From: Caulobacter sp. Root343
GTDB lineage: Bacteria; Pseudomonadota; Alphaproteobacteria; Caulobacterales; Caulobacteraceae
DNA length: 64,000 bases
Assembly: GCF_001425745.1 (NCBI RefSeq)
Contig: NZ_LMDF01000001.1
Location: 1-64,000 of the forward strand
Direction: 5' to 3'
Each line of letters starts with the position of its first letter. Positions within the stretch are counted from its first letter, which is position 1. The notes beneath the pieces are model-generated. The model did no database searches. It saw only the letters and a program-made list of their open reading frames with translations, and was not told where the DNA came from. Shown in pieces: positions 1 to 13,285 of the stretch. The position numbers and the translations under genes were made by a program.

Positions 1-96
1 CATCGATGTGATTGGGAACTCGTCAAGATACTATGCAAACCAGAACCGGAGATTGGGTTTTCCCCTAGTCTCTGAAGTCTGTGTTAGCGGTCAACT

Positions 97-1778
<1,682 letters not shown>

Positions 1779-1855
1779 GGGCCCGTAGCTCAGTTGGTTA
1801 GAGCGCACGCTTGATAAGCGTGAGGTCATAAGTTCAAGTCTTATCGGGCCTACCA
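1779..1855 (+). tRNA. tRNA-Ile (GAT)
   Basis: This is a 77-nt tRNA with acceptor stem GGGCCCG/CGGGCCT, D-loop AGTTGGTTAGAG, anticodon loop CTTGATAAG (anticodon GAT), T-loop GTTCAAGTC and encoded CCA. It lies in the 16S-23S spacer, the usual place for tRNA-Ile in alphaproteobacteria, and is co-transcribed with the rRNAs. Confidence 0.98.
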
Positions 1856-1921
1856 CTCTCTCCTACATGGACGCGCAACCGACCAGCTCCCCGCTGGGCA
1901 AGCAACTCACACCGAGTGTGA

Positions 1922-1997
1922 GGGGCCATAGCTCAGTTGGTAGAGCGCCTGCTTTGCAAGCAGGATGTCGTCGGTTCGAATCCGTCTGGCTCCACCA
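1922..1997 (+). tRNA. tRNA-Ala (TGC)
   Basis: This is a 76-nt tRNA with acceptor stem GGGGCCA/TGGCTCC, anticodon loop CTTTGCAAG (anticodon TGC), T-loop GGTTCGAATCC and encoded CCA. It is the second spacer tRNA of the rRNA operon. About 250 bases of spacer follow before the 23S, and the last part of that spacer forms the 23S processing stem. Confidence 0.98.
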
Positions 1998-2223
1998 TCT
2001 CTTCATCTGGAAGGCATGGTAACGCGATCGAGGAATGATCAAGTTTGCACTGGCTCTTGAGCCAGCTGCGAAATGACATTGTGAAGGCAGGGTTCCTCCG
2101 CCAACCGTAGCTCACCCCTGGGATACGGACCTGGTTTAAGGATGGACTTAAGAAGACATCATTGTCTGACTAAGGGTAGAGCTCATGCTCGAAGTCTCCT
2201 CACGAGAGTGACGAGGCTTTGAA

Positions 2224-2245
2224 ACGCATGGGTTTTGCTGAGAAC

Positions 2246-2256
<11 letters not shown>
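2224..2256 (+). other. 5' arm of the 23S rRNA processing stem
   Basis: The sequence here (GCATGGGTTTTGCTGAGAAC and onward) is complementary to about 5024-5058 downstream of the 23S (GCTTGATCGTTCTTCAGTC and on to AACCCATGC). Only a few bases mismatch. This is the long double-stranded stem bracketing pre-23S rRNA that RNase III normally cleaves. Confidence 0.75.
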
Positions 2257-5034
<2,778 letters not shown>

Positions 5035-5136
5035 TCTTCAGTCAAACCCATGCAATCGCATGGCTCTACCTCAGACACTGATGTCTTCTTCTTAAATCGC
5101 CACTCTCGAAACAGAGTGGTCGATATCCTTTTCGCT

Positions 5137-5255
5137 GACCTGGTGGCTATGCCGGGGGTTCCCCACCCGATCCCATTCCGAACTCGGTCGTTAAGTCCCC
5201 CTGGGCCAATGGTACTTCGTCTCAAGGCGCGGGAGAGTAGGTCGCCGCCAGGTCC
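5137..5255 (+). rRNA. rrf: 5S ribosomal RNA
   Basis: This 119-nt 5S rRNA starts GACCTGGTGGC and ends GCCGCCAGGTC, so its terminal helix closes perfectly. Internal landmarks CCCGATCCCATTCCGAACTC and GGGAGAGTAGGTCGCCGCC are typical. It is the third rRNA of the operon, about 100 bases after the 23S. Confidence 0.96.
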
Positions 5256-5312
5256 GCCAAAAGGATATCCTCTTCAAGTCCACTCCCTGCCAACTCAATC
5301 TCAACACCCTGA

Positions 5313-5389
<77 letters not shown>

Positions 5390-5412
5390 AGGGTTCAATC
5401 TCAACACCCTGA

Positions 5413-5489
<77 letters not shown>

Positions 5490-5520
5490 AGGTCCCATAA
5501 GGCTTAGTCCGCGTTTCGAC

Positions 5521-5550
5521 GCCCCGTCCGCTTGCGGCCGGGGCTTTTTG
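5521..5550 (+). terminator. Rho-independent terminator of the rRNA operon
   Basis: A strong G+C hairpin, GCCCCG with CGGGGC enclosing CCGC-TT-GCGG, is followed by CTTTTTG. It lies 31 bases after the second tRNA-fMet and is the natural end of the rRNA transcript. Confidence 0.9.
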
Positions 5551-5747
5551 ACACCCTGACGTGCAACCTATAGCGGCATTTTGGCAACGCTCGCCGCCTG
5601 AAGCGCGAATTTTTGTGGCTTAGGCCGTCTTGATGCCGATTTTCTCCATTCAAAGCCCATAGCGCGTAGCGCGGTTTTGCGTCATGACTTCCGTCGGAAG
5701 GACGCGGGCCGACTATCAGCCCGTCGATTGAGGTGTTTGAGGATAAT
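5551..5747 (+). promoter_or_regulatory. Promoter and 5' leader region of the cold-shock gene
   Basis: About 200 bases separate the rRNA terminator from the cold-shock gene. The stretch has several short hairpins, for example CTTCCGTCGGAAG near 5689, but no open frame. Long structured leaders are known in cold-shock mRNAs; that this one is a regulatory leader is inference. I did not find a convincing promoter. Confidence 0.35.
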
Positions 5748-6293
5748 ATGGCGAACGGTGTCGTTAAGTGGTTCAACCCGGCCAAGGGCTTTGGTTTCAT
5801 TCAGCCCGAGGACGGCGGCCAGGACGTGTTCGTCCACATCGCCGCGGTTGAACGCTCGGGCCTGGCGGGCCTGAACGAAGGTGATCAAGTCAATTACGAG
5901 CTGGAAGAAGACCGCCGCTCGGGCAAGACTTCGGCCGGTCAACTGCGTGTCACGGGCCATGGCGCTGTTCCGGCCGGCGGTGGCGCCGGCGGCGCTCGCG
6001 CTGGCGCTCGTCCCCCGCGCAGCTTCGACGGTCCGCGCGGCGGCGGTGGCGGCGGCGGCGGTTTCTCGGGCGGCACCGGGGAGTCGGGCACGGGCGTGGT
6101 GAAGTGGTTCAACACGACCAAGGGCTTCGGCTTCATCCAGCCGGACAACGGCGGCGGCGATGTGTTCGTGCACATCTCGGCCGTGGAACGCGCCGGGCTG
6201 CGCGGCCTGAACGAAGGCCAGCAAGTCGGCTATGAGCTTGAACAGGACCGCCGCTCGGGCAAGACCTCGGCCGGCAATCTGCGCATCCTCTAA
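5748..6293 (+). CDS. Two-domain cold-shock protein
   Basis: This 181-residue protein has two cold-shock domains joined by a flexible linker rich in Gly, Ala and Arg (about residues 70-110). Each domain begins GVVKWFN and holds both RNA-binding motifs, KGFGFIQP and DVFVHI. The protein would bind single-stranded nucleic acid in the cytoplasm and melt mRNA structure. Double-domain Csp proteins are characteristic of Caulobacter (CspC and CspD), but I cannot say which of the two this is. I chose ATG 5748 because GAGG lies 7 bases upstream; a frame start 15 bases earlier lacks this. The gene stands alone, with terminator-like structures on its downstream side. Confidence 0.93.
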   Translation: MANGVVKWFNPAKGFGFIQPEDGGQDVFVHIAAVERSGLAGLNEGDQVNYELEEDRRSGKTSAGQLRVTGHGAVPAGGGAGGARAGARPPRSFDGPRGGGGGGGGFSGGTGESGTGVVKWFNTTKGFGFIQPDNGGGDVFVHISAVERAGLRGLNEGQQVGYELEQDRRSGKTSAGNLRIL

Positions 6294-6307
6294 GGCTGTT
6301 CGCAGCG

Positions 6308-6335
6308 AAAAGGCCGCCCGGACGGACGGCCTTTT
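6308..6335. terminator. Bidirectional rho-independent terminator
   Basis: AAAAGGCCG and CGGCCTTTT form a perfect stem with A- and T-tracts on both sides, so it can end the cold-shock transcript (+) and possibly the malic enzyme transcript (-). A second hairpin at 6350-6386 (GAGGCCCCG with CGGGGCCTC) lacks a T-tract on its 3' side in either direction. Confidence 0.85.
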
Positions 6336-6419
6336 CAGAGCTTTTTTGAGAGGCCCCGCCGACGCGGAAGTGTCGGACGGGGCCTCTTGGCATTCGAAAG
6401 CGCGGCTTAACGACGCACC

Positions 6420-8708
6420 CTAGGCGTCAGCGCGCGCCTTGTCCGAAGCCGCCTGGTTGACCGCCAGGGCGGTCAGGTTGACGATGCCACGCGCCGTGAC
6501 ACTGGGGATCAACACATGCACCGGCTTGCTCATGCCCAGCAGAATCGGGCCGACCAGCAGGGACTCGGTGGCGGCGCTGAGCAGGGTCAGGCCGATATTG
6601 GCCGCGTCCAGGGTCGGCATGACCAGCAGGTTGGCCGAGCCCTTTAGCGGGCTGTCGGCGACCATGCGGTCGCGCAAATGCTGGCTGAGGGCGGCGTCGG
6701 CGTGCATCTCGCCGTCGACTTCCAGGTCCGGCGCCTGGGCGCGCAACAGGGCCAGGGCCTCGCGCATCTTGCGGGCGGTCGGCGAGTTGCTGGCCCCGAA
6801 CGAGGAGTGCGAGAGCAGGGCGGCCTTGGGCGTCAGGCCAAAGCGACGGACGGCCTCGGCGGCCAGTTGGGTGACCTCGCAGATCTGGTCGGCGGTCGGG
6901 TCGACATTGACGTGGGTGTCGCAGAAGAACAGCGTGCCGGTCTGCAGGATCAACGTCGACATGGCGTAGACGCGGCTGACATTGTCCCGCTTGGGAATGA
7001 TCGGCAGGGCGTACTTCATGTGCTGCCACCAGTCGCCGCTGCCGCCGACCAGGGCGGCCTCGACATAGCCGGACGCCAGCAGCATCGAGGCCGCCACGGT
7101 GCGGCGACCCTGAACGCGGCGCTCGGCGGCGATCGGCGGCACGCCGCGCCGGCCGACCAGGCGCTGATAGTCGGCGACGAGCGGGCCGAACAGATCCTTG
7201 TCGGTCTGCGGATCGACGATCTCGATCGCGCCGCCGAGGTCTAGGCGCAGGCCCATCTCCGCGACCTTGGCCTTGATGACGTCGCGACGGCCGACCAGCA
7301 CCGGCCTGGCCAGGCCCTCGTCGACGACGGTCTGGACGGCGCGCAGCACGCGCTCGTCCTCGCCCTCGGCATAGGCGACCTTGACCGGCGCCTTGCGGGC
7401 CCGCTCGAACACCGGCCGCATCAGCTGGCCCGAGCGGTAGACGAACAGCTCCAGCTCGGCCTGATAGGCGTCGAAGTCGGCGATCGGCCGGGTGGCGACG
7501 CCGCTGTCCATGGCCGCGCGGGCCACGGCCGGGGCGATCTGCAGGATCAGGCGCGGGTCGAACGGCTTGGGGATGATGTATTGCGCGCCGAACACCGGCG
7601 CCGCGCCGCCATAGGCCGAGGCCACGACCTCGGACGCCTCGGCGCGGGCCAGCTCGGCGATGGCCTCGACGGCGGCGACCTTCATCGCCTCGTTGATCTC
7701 GCTGGCCCCGACGTCCAGGGCGCCTCGGAAGATGAACGGGAAGCAGAGGACGTTGTTGACCTGGTTGGGATAGTCGCTGCGGCCGGTGGCCATGATGGCG
7801 TCGGGGCGGGCGGCATAGACCAGCTCGGGCAGGATTTCCGGATCCGGATTGGCCATGGCCAGGATCAGCGGGTTCGGAGCCAGCAGCGGCAGCCACTCGG
7901 GCTTGAACACGCGCGGGGCCGAGAGGCCCAGGAAGATGTCGGCGCCCGGCAGCACTTCAGGCAGGGTGCGCGCGTCGGTCTGGCGGGCGTAGCGGGCCAT
8001 ATTGTCGGGCATGTCCGGCTCACGGCCGGCATGCACCACGCCCTTGATGTCGGTCAGGGTGACGTTCTCGACCGGCAGACCCATCGAGACCAGCAGGTCG
8101 ACGCAGGCCAGGGCGGCCGCGCCGGCGCCCGAGGTGACCAGCTTGACGTCCATCAGGGTCTTGCCTTGGACGAGCAAGGCGTTGCGGACCGCCGCCGCGC
8201 AGACGATGGCGGTGCCGTGCTGGTCGTCGTGGAAGACCGGGATGTTCATCCGCTCGCGCAGGGCGCGTTCGATGACGAAGCACTCGGGGGCCTTGATGTC
8301 CTCGAGATTGATGCCGCCGAAGGTGGGCTCCAGGGCCGCGACCACCTCGATGAAGCGGTCGGGATCCTCGGCGTCGACCTCAATGTCGAAGACGTCGATG
8401 CCGGCGAACTTCTTGAACAGGACGGCCTTGCCTTCCATCACCGGCTTGGAGGCCAGCGGGCCGATATTGCCAAGGCCCAGCACCGCGGTGCCGTTGGAGA
8501 TCACCGCCACCAGATTGCCGCGGGCGGTGTAGTCGCGCGCCAGGTCGGGGTTTTCGGCGATGGCCAGGCAGGGCGCGGCGACGCCGGGCGAATAGGCGAG
8601 GGCGAGGTCGCGCTGGGTGGCCATGCGCTTGGTGGCTTCGATCGCCAGTTTCCCGGGCCGCGGAAGACGGTGGTAGTCCAGGGCGGCTTTACGGAAATCC
8701 TCGTCCAT
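6420..8708 (-). CDS. maeB: NADP-dependent malic enzyme with phosphotransacetylase-like domain
   Basis: This 762-residue protein is of the MaeB type. The N-terminal half (about 1-430) is malic enzyme, with the N-terminal stretch [25 protein letters not shown] for dinucleotide binding, and metal and substrate residues in the EDIKAPECF region. The C-terminal 330 residues resemble phosphate acetyltransferase and are normally regulatory, binding acetyl-CoA. The reaction is malate + NADP to pyruvate + CO2 + NADPH in the cytoplasm. The length is full for the family. It reads away from the purine island with its 5' end facing it. Since purine breakdown yields glyoxylate and glycine, a link to malate is conceivable but not shown. 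Confidence 0.95.
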   Translation of the reverse strand: MDEDFRKAALDYHRLPRPGKLAIEATKRMATQRDLALAYSPGVAAPCLAIAENPDLARDYTARGNLVAVISNGTAVLGLGNIGPLASKPVMEGKAVLFKKFAGIDVFDIEVDAEDPDRFIEVVAALEPTFGGINLEDIKAPECFVIERALRERMNIPVFHDDQHGTAIVCAAAVRNALLVQGKTLMDVKLVTSGAGAAALACVDLLVSMGLPVENVTLTDIKGVVHAGREPDMPDNMARYARQTDARTLPEVLPGADIFLGLSAPRVFKPEWLPLLAPNPLILAMANPDPEILPELVYAARPDAIMATGRSDYPNQVNNVLCFPFIFRGALDVGASEINEAMKVAAVEAIAELARAEASEVVASAYGGAAPVFGAQYIIPKPFDPRLILQIAPAVARAAMDSGVATRPIADFDAYQAELELFVYRSGQLMRPVFERARKAPVKVAYAEGEDERVLRAVQTVVDEGLARPVLVGRRDVIKAKVAEMGLRLDLGGAIEIVDPQTDKDLFGPLVADYQRLVGRRGVPPIAAERRVQGRRTVAASMLLASGYVEAALVGGSGDWWQHMKYALPIIPKRDNVSRVYAMSTLILQTGTLFFCDTHVNVDPTADQICEVTQLAAEAVRRFGLTPKAALLSHSSFGASNSPTARKMREALALLRAQAPDLEVDGEMHADAALSQHLRDRMVADSPLKGSANLLVMPTLDAANIGLTLLSAATESLLVGPILLGMSKPVHVLIPSVTARGIVNLTALAVNQAASDKARADA

Positions 8709-9037
8709 CGATCGTTCCTCTGGCGGCCTGCGCGGCGCATCTGGCTGGCTTCGTCTCAGCGCGAAGCGTCGGCGCCTTTGCTAGCGGGGTTGGCGCGGCA
8801 ATTCCAACTCTTCGCCGCCGATCGGGCGTTTTTTATTGGTAGCGGTACCAGTCGTCGACGCGGTCGGAAGCGGATTCCGGCTCTCATAAGTAATAAATCT
8901 ATTATATAATGCCTGCGCTTCGGGCGCCGCGCGCCGCCTTCCTTGGCGCTTGTCCTTCCAGCGCGGCCGTGTGGGGCAAGGCGCTGGACAGGGCGGGCGG
9001 AGCACCCGAGCATCGGTTGGCGACCAGAGGGCGGAGC
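8709..9037. promoter_or_regulatory. Divergent promoter region maeB / hiuH-xdh operon
   Basis: This 329-bp stretch has no credible gene; the short open frames across it have no family features. Most is G+C rich, but 8881-8911 is a sharp A+T island (CATAAGTAATAAATC through TATATAATG) that contains the putative purine operator at 8890-8905 and is the likely promoter for hiuH-xdhAB. The 130-base leader after it holds no obvious riboswitch. Confidence 0.5.
8890..8905 (+). promoter_or_regulatory. Putative purine-regulon operator, site 1
   Basis: GTAAT-AAATCT-ATTAT is a palindromic site with 5-bp arms and a 6-bp centre. It fits the GTAAG-N6-CTTAC pattern seen at 18732, 18920 and 30454. The adjacent sequence CATAAGTAA recurs exactly at site 2 and, on the opposite strand, at site 4. 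It overlaps the A+T-rich likely promoter of hiuH-xdhAB-xdhC-guaD. TetR-type repressors commonly bind palindromes of this size, so the TetR gene at 24371-25060 is the obvious candidate. This is inference. Confidence 0.5.
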
Positions 9038-9385
9038 ATGAGCGGATTGACGACCCATATCCTCGACCAGGCGGCCGGAAAGCCGGCGGCCGGGGTCGTG
9101 GTGCGGGTATCGCGTCGCGAGGGCTCGAACCTCGCCCCGGTGGCGGAACTCCGCACGGACGCCGACGGTCGCGCGCGGCTTGTCGCCGGCGAGGACCTGA
9201 AGGTCGGCGGCTATCGCCTGGAGTTCGCGATTGGCGAGCACTTCAAGGCGTCCGGCCTGCCGGTTACCGACCCGCCGTTCCTGGACGTCGTGGTCATCGA
9301 TTTCGCCGTGTCGAACGTCGAGCAGCATTGGCACGTGCCGCTGCTGGTCTCGCCGTACGGCTATTCCACCTACCGGGGCAGCTGA
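9038..9385 (+). CDS. hiuH: 5-hydroxyisourate hydrolase (transthyretin-like)
   Basis: This 115-residue protein is of full family length and hydrolyses 5-hydroxyisourate, the product of urate oxidation, to OHCU. The family signature is complete: N-terminal LTTHILDQAAGKPA with its conserved His, the Arg-containing central strand (YRLEFAIGEHF), and the C-terminal signature HVPLLVSPYGYSTYRGS. The start ATG 9038 follows AGAGGGCGGAG; a frame open 130 bases further upstream has no family homology. It is the first gene of hiuH-xdhA-xdhB-xdhC-guaD, and its stop TGA shares its last base with the xdhA ATG, so the two are translationally coupled. Confidence 0.95.
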   Translation: MSGLTTHILDQAAGKPAAGVVVRVSRREGSNLAPVAELRTDADGRARLVAGEDLKVGGYRLEFAIGEHFKASGLPVTDPPFLDVVVIDFAVSNVEQHWHVPLLVSPYGYSTYRGS

Positions 9386-10839
9386 TGGGCGAGACGATCA
9401 GGTTCCTGCTGGACGGCGAGGTCCATGAGGTGCGCGGGGCCAACCCGACGACGACCTTGCTCGAGCACCTGCGCGGCCCGATGCGGCGCACCGGAACCAA
9501 GGAGGGCTGCGCCGAGGGTGACTGCGGCTCGTGCACGGTGCTGGTCGGCGAGCCGGACGGCGAGGGGCCCGCGGGGCGCGTCGCCTGGCGGGCGGTCAAC
9601 AGCTGCATCCAGTTCCTGCCTATGCTGCACGGCAAGGCGTTGATGACGGTCGAGAGCCTGGCCAAAGGTGGCGCGCTGCATCCGGTGCAGCAGGCCATGG
9701 TCGACAAGCACGGCTCGCAGTGCGGCTTCTGCACGCCGGGCATCGTGATGTCGTTGTATGGCCGCGCGATCGCGGCCAAGGGCGCGGCCGCCCCGGTCGG
9801 CGAGGTGCTGGCTGGCAACCTGTGCCGCTGCACCGGCTATGGCCCGATCATCGAGGTGGCCAAGGGCGTCGCGGCCGAGCCCGCGCCGGCGGTCGACCTG
9901 TCCCCCCTCCACGACGAGACCATGCTGGACCTCAGCTTCGAGGATCCGATCCACGGCGTCACGCGCCGCTGGCTGGCGCCGCGCACGGTCGACGAGTTGG
10001 CCCAGGTCTACGAAGCCCATCCCGATGCGACGATCGTGGCCGGCGCCACCGATGTCGGCCTATGGGTCACCAAGCAGCGGCGGCCGCTGCCGATCCTGAT
10101 CAGCGTGTCCGAAGTCGCCGAACTGAAGGCGCTGGAAGAGACGGCCGAGGCCTTACGGATCGGCGCGGGCGTCCGCTATGTCGACGCCGTCGAGGCGATC
10201 TCGAAACTCTATCCCGACTTGGGCGCGATGATGCGGCGCCTGGGCTCGACCCAGGTGCGCAACAGCGGCACGATCGGCGGCAACATCGCCAACGGCTCGC
10301 CGATCGGCGACATGCCGCCGGCCCTGATCGCGGCGGGCGCGACCCTGGTCCTGCGGAAGGGGAGTGAGCGGCGCGAGATGCCGCTGGAAGACTTCTTCCT
10401 CGACTACGGCAAGCAGGATCGCCGGCCCGGCGAGTTCGTCGAGGCGGTGATCGCGCCGAAGCTCGACGCCAGCCGGATCTTCAAGGTTTTCAAACTGTCC
10501 AAGCGTTTCGACCAGGACATCTCGGCGGTCTGCGGGGCGTTTTCGCTGGCGGTGAAGGACGGCGTGGTCGCCGACGTCCGCATCGCCTTCGGCGGCATGG
10601 CCGGCACGCCCAAGCGGGCGAAGGCCTGCGAAGCGGCGCTGGTCGGCCAGCCCTGGACCGAGGCTACGGTCGAGGCCGGGATGGCGGGGCTCGATATCGA
10701 CTACAAGCCGATGAGCGACATGCGCGCCTCGGCGGCCTACCGGTCGCTGACCGCGCGGAATATGCTGCGCAAGGTGTTCCTGGAGAGCCAGGACCCGGAT
10801 GCGGAGACCCGTATCGTTCCGGAGAGCGCGCATGGCTGA
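9385..10839 (+). CDS. xdhA: Xanthine dehydrogenase small subunit (2Fe-2S and FAD)
   Basis: This 484-residue protein carries both iron-sulfur clusters and FAD of xanthine dehydrogenase. Ferredoxin-type cysteines are in GCAEGDCGSCTVL near residue 40. The second cluster uses CGFCTPGIVM and NLCRCTGYGPI near residues 115-155. The FAD domain follows, with AGATDVGLWV near 210 and GGNIANGSPIGD near 300, then the CO-dehydrogenase flavoprotein C-terminal domain. Electrons from the molybdenum subunit pass through it to NAD. It overlaps hiuH by one base and the next gene by 8 bases. Length and domain order match bacterial XdhA. Confidence 0.96.
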   Translation: MGETIRFLLDGEVHEVRGANPTTTLLEHLRGPMRRTGTKEGCAEGDCGSCTVLVGEPDGEGPAGRVAWRAVNSCIQFLPMLHGKALMTVESLAKGGALHPVQQAMVDKHGSQCGFCTPGIVMSLYGRAIAAKGAAAPVGEVLAGNLCRCTGYGPIIEVAKGVAAEPAPAVDLSPLHDETMLDLSFEDPIHGVTRRWLAPRTVDELAQVYEAHPDATIVAGATDVGLWVTKQRRPLPILISVSEVAELKALEETAEALRIGAGVRYVDAVEAISKLYPDLGAMMRRLGSTQVRNSGTIGGNIANGSPIGDMPPALIAAGATLVLRKGSERREMPLEDFFLDYGKQDRRPGEFVEAVIAPKLDASRIFKVFKLSKRFDQDISAVCGAFSLAVKDGVVADVRIAFGGMAGTPKRAKACEAALVGQPWTEATVEAGMAGLDIDYKPMSDMRASAAYRSLTARNMLRKVFLESQDPDAETRIVPESAHG

Positions 10840-13168
10840 CTCCGCCGCCACCGTCGTCGAGACCACCCCGTTCCAGGGTGTCCACGCGCCTCTGCCGCAT
10901 GACAGCGCCGTCCGCCACGTCGCGGGCTCGGCGATCTATATCGACGACATTCCCGAGCCGGTCGGCCTGCTGCACGTGCACCTGGGCATGAGCGCCCGGG
11001 CGCACGCGCGTATCACCAAGCTGGATCTCTCGGCCGTCCGCGCCGCCCCGGGCGTGGTGCTGGTGCTGACCGCCGCCGACATTCCCGGCGAGAACGACGT
11101 CAGCCCGGTAATCCACGACGACAAGCTGTTCGCTGACGGCGAGGTCTATTGCGTCGGCCAGAGCCTGTTCGCCGTCGCCGCCACCTCGATCGCCGCCGCC
11201 CGCGCCGCCGCTGGCCTGGCCGTGGTCGCGTACGAGGACCTGCCGGCCGCTGTCGACATCGCCGCCGCCCGCGACATGGACCTGAAGATCGAGACCTCGC
11301 AGCGCATGGCGCGCGGCGACGCCCAGGCCGCGCTCGCCGCCGCGCCGCGCCGGGTCCAGGGCCAGTTCGCGATCGGCGGCCAGGACCACTTCTACCTTGA
11401 GGGCCAGGTGGCCCTGGCCACGCCGGGCGAGGACGGCGACGTCCACATCTGGTCGTCGACCCAGCATCCCAGCGAAGTCCAGCACCTGGTCGCTCGCGTG
11501 CTGGATCGCCCGCACACCGCCGTCACCGTCGAGATCCGCCGCATGGGCGGGGGCTTCGGCGGCAAGGAGACGCAAGCCTCGCTATTCGCCGCCGCCGCCG
11601 CCCTGGTGGCGGTGAAGACCGGCCGCCCGGCCAAGTGCCGTCCGGATCGCGACGAGGACATGGTCATGACCGGCAAGCGGCACGACTTCGAGGCCGCCTA
11701 CGACGTCGGCTTCGACGACGACGGAAGGCTGACGGGGCTGTCCCTGGAGTTGGCCTCGCGCTGCGGGGCGACGACCGACCTGTCGCTGGCGATCAACGAT
11801 CGGGCGATGTTCCACGCCGACAACACCTACTACCTGCCGGCGGTCGAGATCATCTCGCACCGGTTCAAGACCCACACCGTCTCGAACACCGCCTTCCGGG
11901 GCTTCGGCGGACCGCAGGGCATGCTGGCCATCGAGCGGGTGATGGACGCGGTCGCCGCCGCCACCGGCCTGGACCCGCTGGAGGTGCGCCGCCGCAACCT
12001 CTATGGCGGGGAGGGGCGTAACCTGACGCCCTACCACCAGACGGTGGAGGACAATGTCGCTCCGCAGCTGATCGACGAGCTGGCGGCGTCCTGCGCCTAC
12101 GACGCGCGTCGCCGCGAGATCGAGGCGTTCAACCGCGCCAGCCCGGTGCTGAAGAAGGGCATCGCCCTGACGCCGGTGAAGTTCGGCATCTCGTTCACGA
12201 CCACCCACCTGAACCAGGCCGGCGCCCTGATCCACCTCTACGCCGACGGCTCGATCATGCTGAACCATGGCGGCACCGAGATGGGGCAGGGGCTGCACGT
12301 CAAGGTCGCCCAGATCGTCGCCCAGGCCTTCCAGGTCGACATGGCCCGGATCAAGGTGACCTCGACCGTCACCGACAAGGTGCCCAACACCTCGGCCACC
12401 GCCGCCTCGTCGGGCGCGGACCTCAACGGCATGGCGGCCCTGAACGCGGCCGAGACGATCAAGGCGCGGCTGGTGGCGTTCGCCGCCAAGAAGTGGGGCG
12501 TCGAACCGCACGAAGTGGCCTTCACCCCCGACGGCGTCCGTGTCGGCGGCGAAACCTTCGAGTTCGGCTGGTTCGCCCGACAAGCCTATCTGGCGCGGAT
12601 CTCGCTATCGGCCACCGGCTTCTACGCCACGCCCAAGATCCACTATGACCGCGCCACCCATACCGGCCGGCCGTTCTTCTACTTCGCCTATGGCGCGGCC
12701 TGCAGCGAGGTGCTGATCGACACCCTGACCGGCGAGATGAAGGTCACCCGCGCCGACATCCTGCACGACGTCGGCAAGTCGCTGAACCCGGCCATCGACC
12801 TGGGCCAGATCGAAGGGGGCTTCATCCAGGGGATGGGCTGGCTGACGACCGAGGAGCTTGTCTATGACGGGGAGGGCCGTCTGCGGACCCACGCGCCTTC
12901 GACCTACAAGATTCCGACCTGCGGCGATCGGCCGGCGCATCTGGATGTCCGGCTGTGGAAGGCGGGGCGCAATGTCGAGGCGACCGTGCACCGCTCCAAG
13001 GCCGTGGGCGAGCCGCCGCTGATGCTGGCGATCTCGGTGTACAGCGCGATCAATCACGCCGTGGCGAGTGTCGGCGACTACAAGGTTCTGCCGCGGCTCG
13101 ATGCGCCGGCGACGCCCGAGGCGATCCTGATGGCGTGCGAGGATGTGAAGGCGAGGACTCATGTTTAG
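10832..13168 (+). CDS. xdhB: Xanthine dehydrogenase molybdopterin subunit
   Basis: This 778-residue catalytic subunit oxidises hypoxanthine and xanthine to urate at the molybdenum cofactor. Visible features are the first aldehyde-oxidase/xanthine-dehydrogenase hammerhead domain (GSAIYIDDIPEP), molybdopterin-binding RRMGGGFGGKETQ near residue 235, AFRGFGGPQGM near 355, HGGTEMGQGLHVKV near 485, and the C-terminal KAVGEPPLMLA with the catalytic glutamate. ATG 10832 lies 8 bases inside xdhA. A palindromic repeat of about 115 bp separates it from xdhC. The length is typical for bacterial XdhB. Confidence 0.96.
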   Translation: MADSAATVVETTPFQGVHAPLPHDSAVRHVAGSAIYIDDIPEPVGLLHVHLGMSARAHARITKLDLSAVRAAPGVVLVLTAADIPGENDVSPVIHDDKLFADGEVYCVGQSLFAVAATSIAAARAAAGLAVVAYEDLPAAVDIAAARDMDLKIETSQRMARGDAQAALAAAPRRVQGQFAIGGQDHFYLEGQVALATPGEDGDVHIWSSTQHPSEVQHLVARVLDRPHTAVTVEIRRMGGGFGGKETQASLFAAAAALVAVKTGRPAKCRPDRDEDMVMTGKRHDFEAAYDVGFDDDGRLTGLSLELASRCGATTDLSLAINDRAMFHADNTYYLPAVEIISHRFKTHTVSNTAFRGFGGPQGMLAIERVMDAVAAATGLDPLEVRRRNLYGGEGRNLTPYHQTVEDNVAPQLIDELAASCAYDARRREIEAFNRASPVLKKGIALTPVKFGISFTTTHLNQAGALIHLYADGSIMLNHGGTEMGQGLHVKVAQIVAQAFQVDMARIKVTSTVTDKVPNTSATAASSGADLNGMAALNAAETIKARLVAFAAKKWGVEPHEVAFTPDGVRVGGETFEFGWFARQAYLARISLSATGFYATPKIHYDRATHTGRPFFYFAYGAACSEVLIDTLTGEMKVTRADILHDVGKSLNPAIDLGQIEGGFIQGMGWLTTEELVYDGEGRLRTHAPSTYKIPTCGDRPAHLDVRLWKAGRNVEATVHRSKAVGEPPLMLAISVYSAINHAVASVGDYKVLPRLDAPATPEAILMACEDVKARTHV

Positions 13169-13171
13169 TCC

Positions 13172-13283
13172 CCTCTCCCATAGGGAGAGGGAGGGGCCCG
13201 CGCCGAAGGCGTGGGAGGGTGAGGGGTCACACCGTCATCCGTCGAAACCCCTCACCCCTACCCCTCTCCCTATGGGAGAGGGA
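13172..13283. repeat. Palindromic intergenic repeat between xdhB and xdhC
   Basis: Two near-identical palindromes, CCTCTCCCATAGGGAGAGG at the left and CCTCTCCCTATGGGAGAGG at the right, flank a core containing GCGCCGAAGGCG and GAGGGTGAGGGGT. It belongs to the G+C-rich Caulobacter-style intergenic repeats that also occur at 15590, 27681, 49442 and 58329. No target-site duplication is apparent here. Its right palindrome provides the purine-rich GGGAGAGGGAG that serves as ribosome binding site for xdhC. Confidence 0.8.
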
Positions 13284-13285
13284 GC

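Noticed and set aside
6350-6386. Strong hairpin GAGGCCCCG/CGGGGCCTC near the 3' end of maeB as a terminator
   Set aside because: On neither strand is it followed by a T-tract; the T-run lies before it on the plus strand. It is kept only as a hairpin.
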